This document shows positions 63,206-64,000 of a stretch of 64,000 bases of DNA, one piece after another (position 1 is the stretch's first letter; each line of letters opens with the position of its first letter). This stretch comes from Candidatus Sodalis endolongispinus (GTDB lineage Bacteria; Pseudomonadota; Gammaproteobacteria; Enterobacterales; Enterobacteriaceae): contig NZ_JAFJYC010000002.1 in NCBI RefSeq assembly GCF_018777395.1, positions 310,001 to 374,000 of the forward strand, read 5' to 3'. Made by a program: the position numbers and the translations under genes. Under the pieces are notes generated by a model, which saw only the letters and a program-made list of their open reading frames with translations, made no database searches and was not told the origin of the DNA.

Positions 63206-64000
63206 TTAGCGCAATTCGCTGACGCGCAGATGCTCCATATCGTCAAACACTTGGTTTTCGCCGACCATTCCCCAAATAAAGGTATAGTTTTTAGTGCCGA
63301 CACCGGCATGAATGGACCAACTGGGGGAGATAACCGCCTGCTGATTGCGCACCACCAGATGGCGCGTTTCCTGCGGCTGGCCCATCATATGGAACACGGC
63401 CGTCTCGGGGTCCATATTGAAATAAAAATACACCTCCATCCGCCGATCATGGGTGTGGCAGGGCATGGTATTCCATAAATTGCCTTCCGCCAGTTGGGTT
63501 AATCCCATGGTTAGCTGGCAGGTGGGCAAGACATCCGGCACGATGAATTTATGAATGGTACGGCGATTGCTGGTGACGTTGTCACCGATGGTCTGCGGCG
63601 TCGCCTCGTCCAGCGTGATCTTACGGTTGGGATAGGCGGTATGCGCCGGCGCGCTATTGTAATAAAACAGCGCGGGGTGCCAGACGCTTAGGCTCTCGAA
63701 GTGGAGAAGGCGCGCGCCCTGGCCGATATACAGCGCTTCTTGATGACCTATTTCATAGCGGCTGCCGTCGACGGTGATGACGCCCGGGCCGCCGATATTA
63801 ATAATGCCCATTTCGCGCCGCTCAAGGAAATAACTGACGCCCAGCTGCTTGCCTACCTCATCGCCAATGGTTACCGCCTGCGTCAACGGCTGAATGCCGC
63901 CGACGATAATGCGGTCAATGTGGCTATAGGTCATGGTGTATTGATCGGCGGCGAAAATGTGCTCAATAAGGAATTCGCGGCGCAGCCCCTCGGTATCCAA
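63206..64000 (-). CDS. kduI: 5-keto-4-deoxyuronate isomerase, N-terminus beyond window
   Basis: 264 codons to the window edge; about 15 N-terminal residues are missing. Cupin fold with zinc ligands in [19 protein letters not shown] (His-x-His and Glu) and a further His in [10 protein letters not shown]. Other conserved blocks: [39 protein letters not shown] and [16 protein letters not shown]. It isomerises 4-deoxy-5-ketouronate in the same pathway as KduD. The pathway also connects to galacturonate-containing polymers. No lesion is visible. Confidence 0.94.
   Translation of the reverse strand: MDTEGLRREFLIEHIFAADQYTMTYSHIDRIIVGGIQPLTQAVTIGDEVGKQLGVSYFLERREMGIINIGGPGVITVDGSRYEIGHQEALYIGQGARLLHFESLSVWHPALFYYNSAPAHTAYPNRKITLDEATPQTIGDNVTSNRRTIHKFIVPDVLPTCQLTMGLTQLAEGNLWNTMPCHTHDRRMEVYFYFNMDPETAVFHMMGQPQETRHLVVRNQQAVISPSWSIHAGVGTKNYTFIWGMVGENQVFDDMEHLRVSELR

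Overview
The window reads as a chromosome segment of an enterobacterium closely resembling the insect symbiont Sodalis (inference from protein content and decay state; no database search was possible). Intact proteins match Escherichia coli/Serratia/Yersinia orthologues almost end to end. Gene order follows several E. coli K-12 blocks remembered from the literature: yeaH-yeaG-mipA-yeaE-yeaD-gapA-msrB-yeaC, pncA-ansA-sppA-ydjA-topB-nudG-xthA, tRNA-Tyr-purU-ychJ-rssB-galU, ychF-pth-ychH-prs-ispE-lolB/hemA-prfA-prmC-sirB1-kdsA-chaA-chaB-chaC-ychO, and spy-nadE-osmE-katE-ydjM. About half of the host genes are broken by a single indel or one stop codon while the rest of the reading frame is preserved. 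That is typical of recent, ongoing pseudogenisation rather than ancient reduction.

Layout. 1-4150: a Bcr/CflA-type MFS exporter cut by the window edge, a divergent MarR regulator, a broken K+/H+ antiporter (nhaP2) and about 1 kb of apparently dead DNA. 4151-12783: broken yeaH and yeaG, intact mipA, broken yeaE and yeaD, intact gapA, msrB and yeaC. 13031-22000: broken pncA and ansA (merged into one reading frame), intact sppA, broken ydjA, a 0.8 kb segment where E. coli carries selD, intact topB, nudG and xthA, and tRNA-Tyr. 22150-28512: purU, broken ychJ, rssB, galU, and a ugd/uge pair that with galU makes UDP-glucose, UDP-glucuronate and UDP-galacturonate.

28513-33700 is the accessory island. 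A collapsed Mu-like prophage keeps its left end (repressor, Ner-like start) fused to its right end (tail-fibre C-terminus, tail-fibre assembly gene, an inverted second tail-fibre gene, and a Mom-like DNA-modification gene with a GATC-rich leader). A truncated IS2-like element follows. 33721-44154 is the best preserved housekeeping block (translation, PRPP, isoprenoid, lipoprotein, tetrapyrrole and KDO synthesis). 44456-58950 is heavily decayed: dauA, chaA, chaC, an acyltransferase, ychO (hit by a second IS2-like copy), spy, a LysR regulator and an RND efflux pair are all defective, while chaB, nadE and osmE look intact. 58950-64000: katE, ydjM, kduD and kduI, the last cut by the window edge.

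Main patterns: (i) seven host genes are interrupted by an in-frame TAG, whereas only one intact host gene here (sppA) ends in TAG; (ii) several frameshifts sit in homopolymer runs; (iii) local tandem repeats of 40 to 137 bp sit in several intergenic regions; (iv) both IS copies share one in-frame stop in their transposase. No CRISPR array, rRNA operon or replication origin was seen.
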